Shown: positions 1 through 12,815, numbered from the stretch's first letter. The stretch is 64,000 bases of DNA from Limanda limanda (GCF_963576545.1 NC_083639.1:14790618-14854617); one strand, 5' to 3'. The notes: generated from the sequence alone by a model not told the origin. A program made the numbers and translations.

Positions 1-2743
1 TGTAATGGGCTGGAAAGACAAACACCTCTATCAGCGAGTCAACTTCAGGCTCAGTGCTGGTTTCTACTTTTGTGCACGTGTGTAAGATAAGCTGCGCAAT
101 GAATCCTGCCTGTTAGCAGGTAAATAATTAATCCCTCATGCAGCTCAAGCAAATCTGATATGTAGATCTATAATCACAAACATGCTCTAAGCAAGTGTCT
201 GATGTTATTTAGTGTTTTACTATTCTACTATTTTAGTACTGACAACATTGACAAAAAGTCAGAAACGCCGAAGAGTCAATCACATGCAAACTCTACATTA
301 AACTTTTAAAGTGGCTATGCTCATTTTCTGATATTAATTTCATCAACAGTGACCACACTTAATGTGGCGTGACGGGTGTAATTATAAACATAATATGGAA
401 TGCAACCACCCTATTATGATTGGGTCACATGGGAATCGGTAAGCAATCATGTATGCCGCCTGATATTTTAAACCTTGTCTGAACAGCCCATTTCGGCAAG
501 GTGTTAGCACCTTGTCGCCACTCATCAAATTAAAATTTTGAACCTGAACAACACGAACAACTCTGCTGAATACTAAATGAGAAGGGAGAAAATGTTTCCT
601 AATTCTCCCCATCTATAAGGTCAGTATCCTCATAATGCAATATTCAATGTGGGATACATTCAATGTGCAATCAATGTTGATGAGTTGAAAATGCATTAAA
701 AAACATTTAGCTACATATAAATGCTCATTCACATCCCACTGTGTATTCTCTACCAATTAATAGCTTACTTTTGAGCAACTGTTTTTAGAAATATATGAAT
801 TTATGTGCCTATGGGGATCACCAGGAGGGCAGTCCTACCTACGTTTGTGTTTGTTAGTTAGCAATCTGTGTAATTTTGGTTAAAAAAGAGTTTTCATATT
901 TTCACAATGAGATTGGATTATGATTTTGGATCGAGAAGAAGTGAAATTCAGGCGAGCATAGGGTCGCCTTGCTGCTTATGTCCTCAAAAATGTTTTATTT
1001 TTCTCTATTCTCATAAAATTATAGCTTTTTTCTCAAACTCTCAGATGTTGTTTTTGTCTTCTTCTTCAACATGGCCCAATACTTTGTCTTACAGAGGAGA
1101 ACAGGCAGCATCAGATGTGCATAATAATATACTGTACAAGAAACATCTGCTCCATTAATTAAAAACATTCCTTTTTCCGAAGCCAAAAAAATCTCACATT
1201 TCTCTTCCCTTCAAGTATTTACAACCAGTTCCATTTGCCCAAAACTCAACTGTTCTTTAGTCACCATGACCTGCATGGCTGAGTCTACACAGACGTCTTA
1301 CTAAGCATTTTGGAATAGACATCCTGTGAACGGACCAGAACTATGGTAATTGGATAAATTGCAGGCTACAGACAGCACCTCAGATCTGAAGCAGCCTCTC
1401 AGATGAGAAGTGAAACCACTTCAATGTCTACATCAGGCTACCCTCAACTCAACCCTTCTCAGAGAACTGTGACCCTGGATGACTCAGAATCTTCACAAAC
1501 ATCCCAAACAACGAAATTCATACGACAGATCATACATTTATATATCACATTAAATTGTTTCCTATTTGGTAATATCAGTGAGAGAAAATAGGAGACTGAG
1601 AATAGATCTGCCTCAGCACTTTCCTAAGTCTCAGTGCTGAGTTAAACAAATTTACCAGCTATTTTTAAAGTAAAGATAATGTGAGAATGATGTGAAGCAT
1701 AATCAGCTGCTGGAGGATTTTTTCTAAGAATAAGATTCTGCCTTAAGTCAAAATCACACCTGATTATAGTCTTGGCTGTTGTAAAGTAAAGTAGTAAAAA
1801 TACAACACTGTGACATATTTACATGCTGCACTGTAGAAGCTGTGCAGGATCAGATTACATACAATTAGATTAAATGTTATTGCCAACCCAACCCATAACC
1901 CAATATAAAGATAATTATAATATCCAATGGTGTCCTGATATACACATGGGATGCAATTGTGATAATTGTGATTGTAGCTGGGATATTTAATATATGATGT
2001 GTTTCTAACATTCTAGCATACACAGGACTTAATAGTACATACTGTGAATAAGTAGTTGTCAGTAAACAATGACCCCATTTGGTCACACATGATTTAAATG
2101 TAGATAGATGTTGTGACCACATTCACAGGCCTTCTGTGTGAAAGGACTCACGCTTCTCAGTCTATGAAGGTGCTGCCTAACGCAAAGGCCAAACTGAAAT
2201 AAGAGGGATTCAACAACGGGGGATTTCCTGTTGGCGTCACCAGCTAGTTCCACCATTTTAGCTACTTAGAGTGGCTGCACTCACTGCAGCTCACCCTCAC
2301 TCACATGGCTAGCTCGTTACCTTTGTGTGCAATGAATCCTGGAATAGGTTGGCGCAAGAAGGATCCACCAATTGGGTCCTTCATTGATTGGGGATAGAAG
2401 GACACATTTGTTGACCACGATTTTGAAGGAGCCCTTGAAATGGTTCGGTGTACTTCTGCCACTTTGACACAACCAGGCTCCAAATGTAGCCTTTTAAGAA
2501 TGCAACCCCTGAATTGGGGCACTACGGCTATAATGTCTTTCATATCAGTGTAATTTTTACGTAATGTTCTTGATTTTAAAGATGTTTTTTCAAAGGGTGT
2601 TGTAAATCACTGTCCTGAGCTCACGTTTTATGTGAAAGTCATCTATGGCTCAAACAGAAGACAACCAGTAAAGTTAAGGTGGGAGGATAGTGGATAATTC
2701 CACTATGGTCCAGTGGTTGTATGCTGAAGTTATTCCATGATTT
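1..2743. other. Gene-free AT-rich unique DNA
   Basis: No open frame here exceeds about 85 codons and none has a recognisable domain or codon signature. I see no tRNA, no splice-bounded exon and no long simple repeat. The part from about 2100 to 2550 is richer in G+C and may be an old, unidentified repeat, but I cannot name a family. Confidence 0.6.
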
Positions 2744-2760
2744 AAAAAAAAAAAAAAAAA
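2744..2760. repeat. Poly-A run (17 A)
   Basis: Seventeen consecutive A residues. There is no clear SINE or LINE body upstream and no target-site duplication that I can see, so this is called as a simple mononucleotide tract rather than a retroposon tail. Confidence 0.9.
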
Positions 2761-3195
2761 CCCTGCCAGTTTTCACAACACCTCCCCTTACATTGATTGG
2801 CAATTAAGACCCACTGGCCAGAACATAAGTCCACATTACCAGAAGAATGAGAAAAAACTACATGTCCATTAAGGGTTCACTTTAAGCCACAATTCTCTCC
2901 TAGGGCTGTAACTGGGGTCTTAATAAAAAAGTTAGCGGCTGTCATAATGTACCCCCTGTGAATCATAGTTCATTAACACAGCTCGGGCCCTACAAGAGTG
3001 TGGGGGATGGGGAGGGGTGTCACTGTATTGATTAAAAATCCACCACCTCATATACACACACAGGGTTGCACACGAACAGGCATGCACCAATACACACCAC
3101 ACCTGACCCATGTCAGCCTTATACTGCGGCCAGTGTTGATGATTCAGCACTTTTGCTACAGCAGCAGAGTTGAGTTAAATGCAGGACAGGATGAA

Positions 3196-3261
3196 AGGAG
3201 GAGGAGGAGGAGGAGGAGGAGGAGGAGGCAGAGAAGGAGAAGAAGGAGGCGGAGGAGGAAG
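3196..3261. repeat. (AGG)n trinucleotide microsatellite
   Basis: A nearly perfect AGG run continues into AGA/AGG/CGG variants. It is read as poly-Arg on one strand and poly-Ser on the other, which explains the low-complexity open frames on both strands; neither is a gene. Confidence 0.95.
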
Positions 3262-3391
3262 ATTGGTGCTGGTACCCAGCCAACCCATCAGAGGAGAGAA
3301 CGTGGGGTGGGCGGAAGGATAAGAGTTGGAGGATGGGGGTCGGTGGTGATGTCATCTGATGCTTGGAGTGATGGATAACCTTACCGAGAAG

Positions 3392-3580
3392 GCACACACA
3401 TACACAAACACACATATATACACACAAACACCCACTCACTGGCATTTGTACACACACAAATTACAGTAGAGGCAGGCATGTGTACACACACATCGAGATA
3501 GGGTGGTATAGTATGCACACATCTGAATATTCAAGCATTGAAATAACTCTCTCTCAAACACACACACACACATACGCAAG
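3392..3580. repeat. Degenerate (CA)n tract
   Basis: Short CA runs broken by ATATAT, CAAACA and unique bases, with the longest pure run at about 3557-3574. It is an old, interrupted dinucleotide microsatellite. Confidence 0.9.
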
Positions 3581-5120
3581 GCATCCACCCACGAGCAGGC
3601 ACAGAGTTTTCTCTTGGCATTAAAGCACTTCTTTGGCCCTGATGTCTTGTCACTTATCTTAAGCACTGGGAAGATGTGTGCTGCTTGGGGAGGGTGGAGA
3701 GAGAGGTGCGGGGAGATGACACACACGCCAGCTCCGTTCTGCTGACTGCTCAACTTTAGGCGTTGGCGAGTAGAGATTAACAATGACGGAATGTACTAAC
3801 ATCCGTCCAGAGTAAGGCATGATTCATTTTCACTCCTGTTTTTTTTTGCCGTCCAGATTTAAAGTCATCTCAAGAAGAGTCTCCTCTGACAAAGAGCAAC
3901 TGGGACTTTGATGTCGATATATATTATGAATCATGTGTTACTCTGGTTTTTCTGTTTATCTGCAATTCTATAAAGAGCATTTTGAAACTGTCTGTGTAGG
4001 TGTCAGTGATGATCACAGTGGGTTTGTGTCTTGCACTTGTAACACACTGTTGGAGCTACAGTGTATACCATAATCACAGTATTTGAGAAATTAGTGTGTA
4101 AATGTATTTGAGATTTTTTTGCAGGTTCTCTAACACATTTAGGCTGTTGATGCTGACTGGATTCTAATCCATAGATATTGTGCAGATGTCACTTTACAGT
4201 ATCAAGCTTTGTACTTTGACATCTGTCATCCTCGCTACATCTCTGCTGCCGGCACCTGTCCCCATTTACTTTCCTCGACAACTGTCTCATTCCCCTCACC
4301 TGAATTCATTTTCCCTCACCGGTTCAGATTCAAAGTCGCACAGACGTGTGTGTTTGTGTGTTTGTTTCCTTTGAGCACTAGTTTGGTGCAGAGGTAGATC
4401 CTGTGTCTTCCTCTCAGCCGTTCAACCCTCTTTGTCTTTCGGTCTCTGTCACGCTCTCTCGATCCCTTGTGCGCTTTCATTTCCCTCTCGCTCCTTTGTC
4501 AACCTCCTCTTGCAAAGCGAGCGAATGTCTATTTTAAGCGATGTGCCATGCACCAACCACCCCCACACAGACGCAGCCCTGAGGAGAAGACTGGCACAAG
4601 TCAAGCATGTTGAGTGTAAGTATCCGTGTGCGTGTGGGTAGTGAGCTAAGAAGAGCATACTCCCTTATCCCAAACTCTAGCAATTCACAACCTAATACAA
4701 AGCATTCAGAAGTCCATAGTAAGTATCAGCAACGTTGGCACAGGTTGCATGATGTTTTACACTGAACACTCTTTCATTCAAAAGCTGAGTACTGACGTGG
4801 TGTAAGCTGAGGAACAACTGCTGATGATGCCTCTAAGCCTTTGTGTAATGACATCTAACCCAAAGGTAGAGGTTAGAAATGTAGAATAAGGGTGGACAAG
4901 TACATGATATAAATCTGGTAATAACAGAAATTAGCAACTCACAGTTGCTTTATACAATTTTTAAAAATGGCTATTCAAAATGACAATTTGCCAGACAAAA
5001 TAATTATTTTGGTGGTAAAATAATGAGTAAATCCGTTTTCGTGCAAACAACAGAGCTGCTTGAAAAATCACAACCACCTCATAATGTTAAAAGATGAATA
5101 CAAATTCATTTTCTAAATCA
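3581..5120. other. Gene-free unique DNA
   Basis: Mixed-composition non-coding sequence. The stretch at 4330-4560 is pyrimidine-rich and gives overlapping 60-70 codon frames on both strands without any motif. Nothing supports a gene or RNA. Confidence 0.6.
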
Positions 5121-5430
5121 GAATGGCACTCAGAGAGTTCACACCTCCGCTAATGACAAACCGTCCCCCCATAAAACCATATTTAAATTCACTAGATGCA
5201 CATTTTTCATTTGTATCTGCACCAAATTGCACACATTCATAAATATCAGTCACCTAAACATGCCTGTTCCATTCCCGTGGGGAAAGCTGCAGCGAAATAG
5301 AAACTAAAATACTGAATTCATGCATTTATTCGGATCTACACCAACATTTGATGGGTTCTGGCTTAGTTCTTGCACAGTCCTACTAACTAACACACAGAGA
5401 GACTAAACGAAAAAATAACCTCCTGGGTGG
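5121..5430 (-). repeat. Family A dispersed repeat, copy 1
   Basis: Read on the minus strand it starts with a gaggttat-like block, passes a 'gggttct' and a 'tgtgtgcaatttggtgcagat' type block (5224-5244), and ends with 'gaggtgtgaactctctgagtgccattctg'-like sequence at 5121. The same order of blocks appears in six other places in this window. I recognise the family as a common teleost interspersed repeat with no coding capacity. It is diverged with small indels. Confidence 0.8.
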
Positions 5431-6156
5431 AACATTATGGAAATGATTAATTCAGGCTCACCAAATTCCAGTGGTAGATTGCTTAGTAAAATATTGTGTA
5501 CAGTTTACTTTTATAACCACAATGAACAAGGTTCAGTACATCTACCACCCTTGGTGTTTCAGGCGATACCCCTGTGGTTCCGTATAAGGGACGACAAACA
5601 ACTTACAATAATTTGTCTTCTACATTAATGTACACCTTCCCTTTGTTATTAGAAGCGGCCTCCATTTTGCTGTCCAGTCTTTTGGCTCCTGCTACAAGAC
5701 AAATGAACAATCTGGAGCATTCATCACCAGCCCCTCAAATAATTGTACACTGCAATTTATCCCAGGTCGAATTCTCAGGAGTTATTGATCGGCCATTGAT
5801 TTGGACACATTAAGACCATCTCTCTGGCAAAATGTGTTGACGCCCAGTCTCATGTTCCGTTAACAGTGAAAGGTTTTACTCTGTTCTTTTGTCTGTCACC
5901 ATCACAGGGCAGGCGGAACAGTGATGCATCCATTCTGCAGTGACACACTTGTGATGTTACACACGCGTACATCCCATTCAGTCTTCAGGTGCATATAAGG
6001 AAAGCTACAGTATGCAAAAAACAGGTGAACAGAGTCAATATTCCACAGCAATTTAAATGTGCAAACATCCTGCTCCATATATTTCTCGTCCGAACAAATG
6101 TGTTTTCAGTCTTTTTGTCCCTCGTCTCCCAAACATCTCACCTCGTTCTGCTTCTT
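5431..6156. other. Gene-free unique DNA
   Basis: No motif-bearing frame and no RNA-like fold noticed. The segment leads into a pyrimidine-rich tract just before 6157. Confidence 0.5.
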
Positions 6157-6185
6157 TCCTCCCTCCCTCCCTCCCTCTCTCTCTG
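6157..6185. repeat. (CCCT)n / (CT)n tract
   Basis: Tandem CCTC units pass into CT units. The tract lies directly before a TAG at 6187-6189 and so forms a good polypyrimidine tract for a possible 3' splice site (see the next entry). Confidence 0.9.
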
Positions 6186-6189
6186 ATAG

Positions 6190-6530
6190 CTGAGTGTGAG
6201 ATGACTCGCGGGACGAGGCAAAGCGCCGGGCACACTCCGCTCTCAGGTAATGAGAAATGATGTTGGTGTCAACGGTGGAATCGTCCAAATCATCCCTGAG
6301 CTGAGTTACATAATTCATATATCATTCTTTTACTCCCCCTCCTCTTTTATCCGTTATCACTGCCTTGTCCTCTGGCTCGCTCTCCCTCGCTCACTCTCAG
6401 TTCAAACAGATTTGATTTCTATTCCTCTATGTTCCAGTGACATCGCCGCTCCTCCGAGAGGCGTGTTGCTGGGATTGGAACGCGGATCAAGTCACCCATC
6501 ATGGCAAAGCATGCTGGGAAAGGCCAGGAG
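6190..6530 (+). other. Candidate pair of short exons (unproven)
   Basis: Segment 6190-6246 (57 nt) follows a long polypyrimidine tract and an AG and is followed by GTAATG. Segment 6438-6530 (93 nt) follows 'ctctatgttccag' and precedes GTAGAG. Both lengths are multiples of three. Read in the phase that starts with two bases of a split codon, the pair stays open for about 50 codons, beginning xECEMTRGTRQSAG. Both are richer in G+C and CpG than the flanks, and the 191-bp spacer would be a typical short fish intron. I recognise no protein family. A conserved non-coding element or chance are the alternatives; an open frame of this length in GC-rich DNA is only mildly unusual. Confidence 0.2.
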
Positions 6531-6540
6531 GTAGAGAGAC

Positions 6541-8212
6541 AATATAAAAGTGTATATGCCTGAGTGTGCCTGCATGCTGGTGAACTGTTTTTCTGGTCGG
6601 TTAGGTGTGTAAATCTGTTTTGGGGTTTTTGTCTCTATTAGTGTGTGGGTGGGTGTCTTTGTTTTGTTTTGCTTTCTATTGTCTTCTTTATCTACCCTGT
6701 CTCTGACCTCAATGTGACTGTCTTGTTCAACTACTTAAACATTTTGTGAAATATGTTTATTTGCTCTCTTGAGGATAGTTAGAGAAGGAGATTGATGCCG
6801 CTCGGGGTTACGGATCTGATGCTTCAGCCAGCCGCCATTAAACAAAGACAAAACAGACAAACAAATTGGCTGGCTCTTTGCAGACATAACTAAATCCACC
6901 TGCACCTCTACGAATCACTAATTTACAAGTTTATTTCACATGTATAAGCATGAAATGTGTGTAGGTTTATATTGCACTGTTTCTTCGGTGGACACAGTAA
7001 AAGCTCTGGTAGAACAGTAATAAAATGAAGAGTCAAATTTAACAAGGTTCACAGGCGCTGATAGGGGGATTTTTCTTTGGATAGAAAAAGGATTGCTGTT
7101 TCTCTGCTTCCCGATTGTATGTTGCTGTAAGCTAGCTGAGGATTGTTGCTATAGTAGACAAAGTCACATGGATAACAATGTTCCGATGTTTAACACAATA
7201 GTCGAAATAGGTTTCAGTCTTCGAAATAGCATTTTCTTTTTACTTAAACACAAATAATCAATAATCAAATGAAGACACATGGAGTATTCCTACCTTGTAT
7301 TAATCACACTATAATATCCGATTGGAGTTTTAGCAGCATTTTGCACCATCACCATACAACAGCTACCAACTGCTTGATGACACATGGGTTTGAGTGTAAA
7401 TATTCCAAAGAGATTCTGCATGTGAATATGTAGAATCTGTTGTTGAGGGATAAGACTTTTGGGCCTGTTGGTGTCCGAGCTTGACAAATCAAGTTTAAGC
7501 AGGCTTTGGTTGATCACAGGTAAACAGTCTGTGTGGACAGCCAAAGAGGTGGAAGGCATTGACTGAAATTCATAGACTCATAGCTTTTTAATGTATCTGC
7601 ATTCAGAAAGCTGTCAATTGAGGTTAACCAAAATTTAGTCTGGACCTAAATCACCTACAAAAATTGTTTGTGTTTTGTGTGGAGAAACTGTGATAAAGGA
7701 AACTTGTCAGACTGTATACAGTGTACAGTGAACGCAATAAATAGTCTCGGCCCGGATATCCACTGTCTACACAGAAAGCCCAAAATATTAGTTTTTGCTC
7801 CCTAGAGCCTAATTCATCATAAGATATATGGGCTCCAAGATTAGAGTGTCAACAAGTAGTAGCACAAAAGATTGGCATGAATCAGATCATGCTCTTGAAA
7901 TTGTAAACAAAATATGAATGGAATAAGCATGAACAACATAATCATCAAAAGTTAGAATATTGCTGTCCATGTAAATGTTGTTTCTGACATATTTACAGTA
8001 CAGACATGGAAATAGTAAAGATTTATCATCGTTTATCATCATGTTAAAATGTCAACCGTTCCTTTAAATAAAGAGTTTATTCCTGCATTCCCTCTAAGAG
8101 ACGCGTAACTCATGTCTGTGCGATATGACCCACGTCTTTTTCTCTGCGAGGACATAATTTAACAACAACAACGCAACGCTCATATTACATCTATTATAAC
8201 TATTGACTGCAG
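6541..8212. other. Gene-free AT-rich unique DNA
   Basis: No frame over about 90 codons, no recognised repeat and no RNA gene. The composition is ordinary for the window. Confidence 0.6.
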
Positions 8213-8440
8213 ATGGTTCAGACTGGGACAAGAGTGTTAAGAAAGCCAGTCCCTCTCCAAAAAGCCTTCAGGGGCTCCTGTAAACAGTGTATTGATGCGA
8301 CACATTGAACTCAACCGCCCGCCAGCACTATGTGTGGTCAGCTGCAGGGAACGGAAATGGAACTCACCAGATTGTTTATTTTCGGAATCTGAATGGGGAA
8401 ACTTTCCGAAGCCGGGACTGAGTCTGTATTGGCCAGATTG
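8213..8440. promoter_or_regulatory. Possible conserved non-coding element
   Basis: High-complexity sequence, richer in G+C than its flanks, without repeats or open frames. It contains a forkhead-like TGTTTA block (attgtttatttt) and a TTCGGAA/TTTCCGAA imperfect inverted pair near 8380-8410. This resembles teleost conserved elements in general texture only; there is no direct evidence of function. Confidence 0.2.
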
Positions 8441-8503
8441 AGGTGAGATAGAGTGCAGAATATGAGCAGAAAGATGAAGTTGACCCCAGCCTTTTCATTT
8501 CTG

Positions 8504-8536
8504 CCCCCCCCCCTCGGCCCCCCCTCGGCTCCCCAC
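8504..8536. repeat. Poly-C rich tract
   Basis: A ten-base C run followed by further C runs split by TCGG. It is simple low-complexity sequence. Confidence 0.9.
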
Positions 8537-8829
8537 CCCTCGCTCCGTGCTCAGCCTACCAGGCACTTCCTCGCCAAGGTGGAGGGAAAATATACGGTTA
8601 GCTGTGGACACCGAGTCACTTCTGCTTCTATCTCTCTTTATTTTCACCCATTTGTCTTCACTGTGATTCATTGTTCCCTCGTACTCACTGTCTGGAGTGC
8701 AGTGCTTGCGCTTCTTGTCTTGTTGCACACGTGGCCCACAGTTCTCTACATGACTCGGACACACACATGCACGCCCATTCATGGACATTTTTCACTTTCA
8801 CCTAGGAGACTCTTCTCCTGCTGTCTCCA

Positions 8830-8854
8830 CCCTCCCTCCCTCCCTCCCTCCCTC
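8830..8854. repeat. (CCCT)n microsatellite
   Basis: About six tandem CCTC units passing into T-rich sequence. Confidence 0.9.
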
Positions 8855-9068
8855 TTTTTCTCCCCAGAAGCGGTTGAAAAATATTACGTTTATTGGCATG
8901 TCTCCTTTCATCACCCCACCGTTTGTGAGGTGGATCAAGACGAGTGTACGGACCTAAGAGAGTGTGTTGAGGCGTAAAGGACCCTCTCAGCCCTAAGCCA
9001 AGCCCTGTCCATACAACGGAGAGTCCAGACGGTGTGATTCAGCCCTCCTGAAGCCTGGCCAACTCTTA

Positions 9069-9102
9069 CTCACACTCACACACACACACACACACACCCA
9101 CA
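9069..9102. repeat. (CA)n microsatellite
   Basis: CA dinucleotides with one TC interruption near the left end and a CCCACA right end. Confidence 0.95.
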
Positions 9103-10103
9103 TGCACTGACTTACAGAGGCACTCAAAGAGAAAGTCACAGACATCCTCTCCCCTCTCTTCTTAAGTCGCCACACTAAGGCTGCACTCCAAGGAGAAGAG
9201 GTGCAGAGGGGAACTCTGTGGTTCTCAGTCCTCAGGGCAAGGTCACCTTTGCCTGGCTACACTCGTGTTGAAGAGATACAAGGGGCTGAAGATGGTACAG
9301 GTTAGCACCGACTTCTAACAAACTTCCCACAAAACAGATTCAACTCCCTCCAGGGCAAACACATAAATTGATATGTGTGTATGGGGCAACTGGCATGTTT
9401 TTAAGACTTGCATGCATGATTTAGTGGGAGAGAGGGCTGAGTGATGGAGAGGGTCATAAGCATGAATCTATAAGCCACGGGGAGTTTGACTTAGATATTT
9501 GTGCATTTGTATGATTGCATGAACCTCGAGCTCAATACGATTCTGTGGGTGTGTCACTGGAAATCTCACTGAGAAATTATCTTTTTTTGGAGTGCAAATT
9601 AATGTTGTTTTGCACTAGTTTGCTATCGTAAATGATTTTTTAGGTTTTTTTAAAGAAAGCTCGAGGCAGAAAAATTAATTTTAATAATATTTATTTAGAA
9701 CTGTGAAACTCCTAAAATGAAACATTCAACGATCATCAATAACATCACTTGGAATTTGTGTAATCAGGTTGAGACGGTAATCTACCTCCGCTGTTACATT
9801 TGAAAAGGCAATTCTTTCATCAAGTGTATTTGATTATTCATGAATTTCATCAGGTGATTTTCATACAGTACACTGGTTCTGTATTTTACATTACAACCCC
9901 GACGTGCTCATGACAGAATGTCCTGTTACAGAATGTCCACATTAGCAGTGGCCTCATTGTGTCCAGGTAGGTTAGTGTTGTGTCCTCGCTGCAGCAGTAG
10001 GCTCCTTTAATGACCAAGAGACTGTCTCTACATCAGATCATATCGGCCATATCACATTATGAAGATGGCAGACAAGGTGAAACAAAAGTGTGCGTTTTTG
10101 TTC
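9103..10103. other. Gene-free unique DNA
   Basis: The first 200 bases are GC-richer with no repeat. The rest is AT-rich with no recognised feature and no frame of interest. Confidence 0.55.
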
Positions 10104-10420
10104 ATTACCTTTGCTAAGGAGGTTATGTGAGGCATTTGTCTGTTTGTCAGTTATACAGGATTAAGTGAAAACTACTGGATTGATTTCCATTGGTAGGATG
10201 TAGAATGGGTCAGGAAACAACCCTTTAAGTGCAGATCAAGGATTAATGTTTCCTACTTTCTTTAGAATTGGCGTTCTCAACATTTTAAGGTGACTGAGAT
10301 CTGCGTGTGTAATTTGGTGCAGATCAAAAAAATCTCTGTACGGAGAATTTAAATTTGGTTTCATAATGGGACTGTTGGGTGTTGCTGGAGGTAACTTCTT
10401 CACTGAGTATCATTCTAGGT
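10104..10420 (+). repeat. Family A dispersed repeat, copy 2
   Basis: It begins 'attacctttgctaaggagg' and continues with the block order diagnostic of the family: 'aaaactactgga', 'gtgtgtaatttggtgcagat', 'aatttggtttcataatggga' and 'ctgttgggtgttgctggagg'. It ends 'cactgagtatcattctag'. The ends agree with copies 1, 3, 4 and 6, which lets the element boundaries be placed. No coding capacity. Confidence 0.85.
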
Positions 10421-10589
10421 CCAAATAATTGTCCCTAAGACTAAATAAAAGTAAGCCAGTTAACTTGTGTCTATTAAAAGCAAAGTTAATGATTGCTAGA
10501 CATCGGGAACGAGTTTGTGATCCATCTTTTTAACCTTTGCATTTATTGATTTTCTTCTTGCATAGTGATTGAGAGTCTTGAACGGGATA

Positions 10590-10710
10590 TTGTTTATAAT
10601 AAGGGGATACATTTTTTACATTTTTTCTGCCTCTTTCCCCTTTTTTTTGTTTATTTGTTTTTATTGTCATTTCTTTCTTCGCTCCTTTCATTGTTTTTTT
10701 CTACACTGAT
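10590..10710. repeat. T-rich low-complexity tract
   Basis: Pyrimidine-biased DNA with several runs of six to nine T. The open frame across it is a Phe/Leu-rich translation of low complexity and not a gene. Confidence 0.7.
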
Positions 10711-10972
10711 GGCTCACAGTTCATTGGTGGGTAACGGGGACGAAGCAAAAATATTTTGAGGAAAACTTGGAACCAACATATTTTGTAGTATGTTCATATT
10801 CAAAATCTCAATGGAGATATGTGATACAAAAAGTGTGTGTTTTAGTGTGAGTGAGGCATTATGAATAATATTAACGCTGCTTGTAACAGGAGTGGACCGA
10901 ACACAGTGTATTTGAAGCCACACGGAAGACTGAGAGAAAAGAAGAGGACTGAGGAAATAGAGAAAGCAAGCT

Positions 10973-10994
10973 GGAGAGAGAGAGAGAGAGAGAG
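10973..10994. repeat. (GA)n microsatellite
   Basis: Eleven GA units followed by G-rich purine sequence. It accounts for Ser/Leu-rich open frames on the other strand. Confidence 0.95.
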
Positions 10995-11336
10995 GGAGGG
11001 GGAGTGTGACAAGCGCCATAACGTCCTCTGAGATGCATTTGGACAGAGTGAGCATCTGTCAAAACAAGGCAGCCTCAACGGCCGCCTCACTAATGGCTGT
11101 GGACGTGAGCGACAGAAGGGGAGGAGAGATGGGGAGGTGGCACTTGCACGTTCAAAGAGACACACAGGTTTGCTGCAGGCGTGCACACACATACGCACGC
11201 ACACAAATCACAAATGCACACACGAGCACAACAGCTGCAGCGCTCTTTTTTTTAACTCTCAGCAGATCCCACCAATCATCTCATACTGAATTTCTACAAA
11301 GCTACACTGTAATAGATATTGAACTACTTTCATGTT

Positions 11337-11339
<3 letters not shown>

Positions 11340-11371
<32 letters not shown>

Positions 11372-11388
11372 CCGTGTGTGCACGAAAT
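11340..11388. repeat. (TG)n microsatellite
   Basis: A pure TG run of about 15 units, a CCC interruption and a short second TG run. Confidence 0.95.
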
Positions 11389-12299
11389 GTGTCACTGTCT
11401 GTGTGCAAGCGCAGTGTGTGCATGTTTACCTTCAGTGTTTCTTGTTGTCAAACACCTTCCACCATCTCTCATTGTGATGAATTGGTTCCTGTGTCAATCA
11501 TTCATCTGAATTGTTTTTTTCCTTCTTCATTTTTTTTTCAAGGCAATTTGGGCAGAGTTGTCTTTTTCTCTCTCTCTTTCTCTCACTCTCGCTCTTTTCG
11601 GGCAAGAAACAACCATGAACAATCATCCTTGGGTTTAAATCAGTGTTGGAAGGAAATGGGACACTGCATGGCAGTTATAACAAGTACATTGCCCACACAG
11701 ACAATATCATGATTTTGACAACGTCCCAAATTAACCCTAAATCAAACACACTTCTTCCTTTTACAACTGCCATTGCACTGCGTTGGATGAAAAATACATG
11801 AGATTGAATACCAGGGAATAAAAAATAATATTAGACTAATATTTCTATTCCACCCCCACCCCCCCATGTCAGCAGAGGGGGAAAAAAATATTACAATGTT
11901 ACCCAGATCTTAAACGCCTGAGGCTTGAACAACTGTGCACACAGCAGGAACCTATGCAGAAAGATAGGCTACCATTAGTAATGCAAACTAAATTACCCTT
12001 ACACTGAAAAATATTAATGAAATCTCCCAACCTTTGTCATTTACTTGCAAGAAACGTCTGCTGTTACCAGGGCTTCTGCATCTCAAACGTGCACTTTTAG
12101 GAAAAACTGTGCCCTTCAGCCATTTCATGGAATATGCAGTATACAGTACATACAATATAAAAAACAAAGAAACCTGAACTTATTCTAAAAAGGATTGTAT
12201 CTTGGAGGATAGACAGTTTGCATTAAAAGTCAAATAAGGTATTTCTCCTATTTAAACAGAGCACAAAATGGCAGCTTCTTAAAGTATAACTTATCTGTG
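11389..12299. other. Gene-free unique DNA
   Basis: It contains a CT-rich patch near 11570-11595 and a C run near 11860. No gene or named repeat is visible. Confidence 0.55.
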
Positions 12300-12420
12300 C
12301 TGAGCTCTACCCACTCTATAGTTTACAAAATGCTAAAAAGTGACTGATGAATATCATAAATATGATGTTCCATCTGCGTCGATAGATCCCCCTCAATCCT
12401 ACACACTGGACCTTTAACAC
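12300..12420 (-). mobile_element. MITE-like element, terminal fragment
   Basis: The right end, read on the minus strand from 12418, is 'ttaaaggtccagtgtgtagg', which I recognise as the terminal inverted repeat of a common non-autonomous teleost DNA element. Sequence inward resembles the family for about 100 bp and then fades. The opposite terminus is not found nearby, so this is a one-ended relic. The 105-codon open frame across it is fortuitous. Confidence 0.6.
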
Positions 12421-12780
12421 ACAGTTAGTGGTTTTGATATTCTCATCAAACTTACAGCAAAGAGCAAAGTGCATTTTCCAATCTGCTGCTGGGATGCGAA
12501 AGAGAAATAATTTACTGTCAAGTTGGATGTATTGGAAAGTCAGAAACTTAGCATTTGGAAGAACTTCTGCAGCTGCTGCTACACCACCATACTGTATTTG
12601 ATCGTTTAATTTGGAGGACTTCTTGCTGTTCACACAAAAATAGACAGTGAAATTGATCTTTCAACACAGTTTCAGTGTCTATCTGTGGAGTTTGCCAAAC
12701 AGAAACATTTGCTACACTTCCTGCACATGTCTTGAAGTAAAAGCACTCCAGAGTTTCTGTTGACTAAATCCATTAATTTG

Positions 12781-12815
12781 TTGTAACAAGGGTTTTATTG
12801 TAACAAGGGTTTTAT
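12781..12815. repeat. 17-bp tandem duplication
   Basis: The unit 'ttgtaacaagggtttta' occurs twice in perfect tandem and is followed by a partial 'ttgtta'. This is a short, recent slippage-type duplication. Confidence 0.95.

Noticed and set aside
2998..3457. Overlapping poly-Arg and poly-Ser frames
   Set aside because: Both are translations of the (AGG)n microsatellite at 3196-3261 and nearby CA repeats.
8453..8977. 174-codon frame ending in an EGF-like 'DQDECTDLRECVEA'
   Set aside because: Only one short stretch looks like a calcium-binding EGF start; the required cysteine pattern is absent and most of the frame is C-rich low-complexity or unique non-coding DNA.
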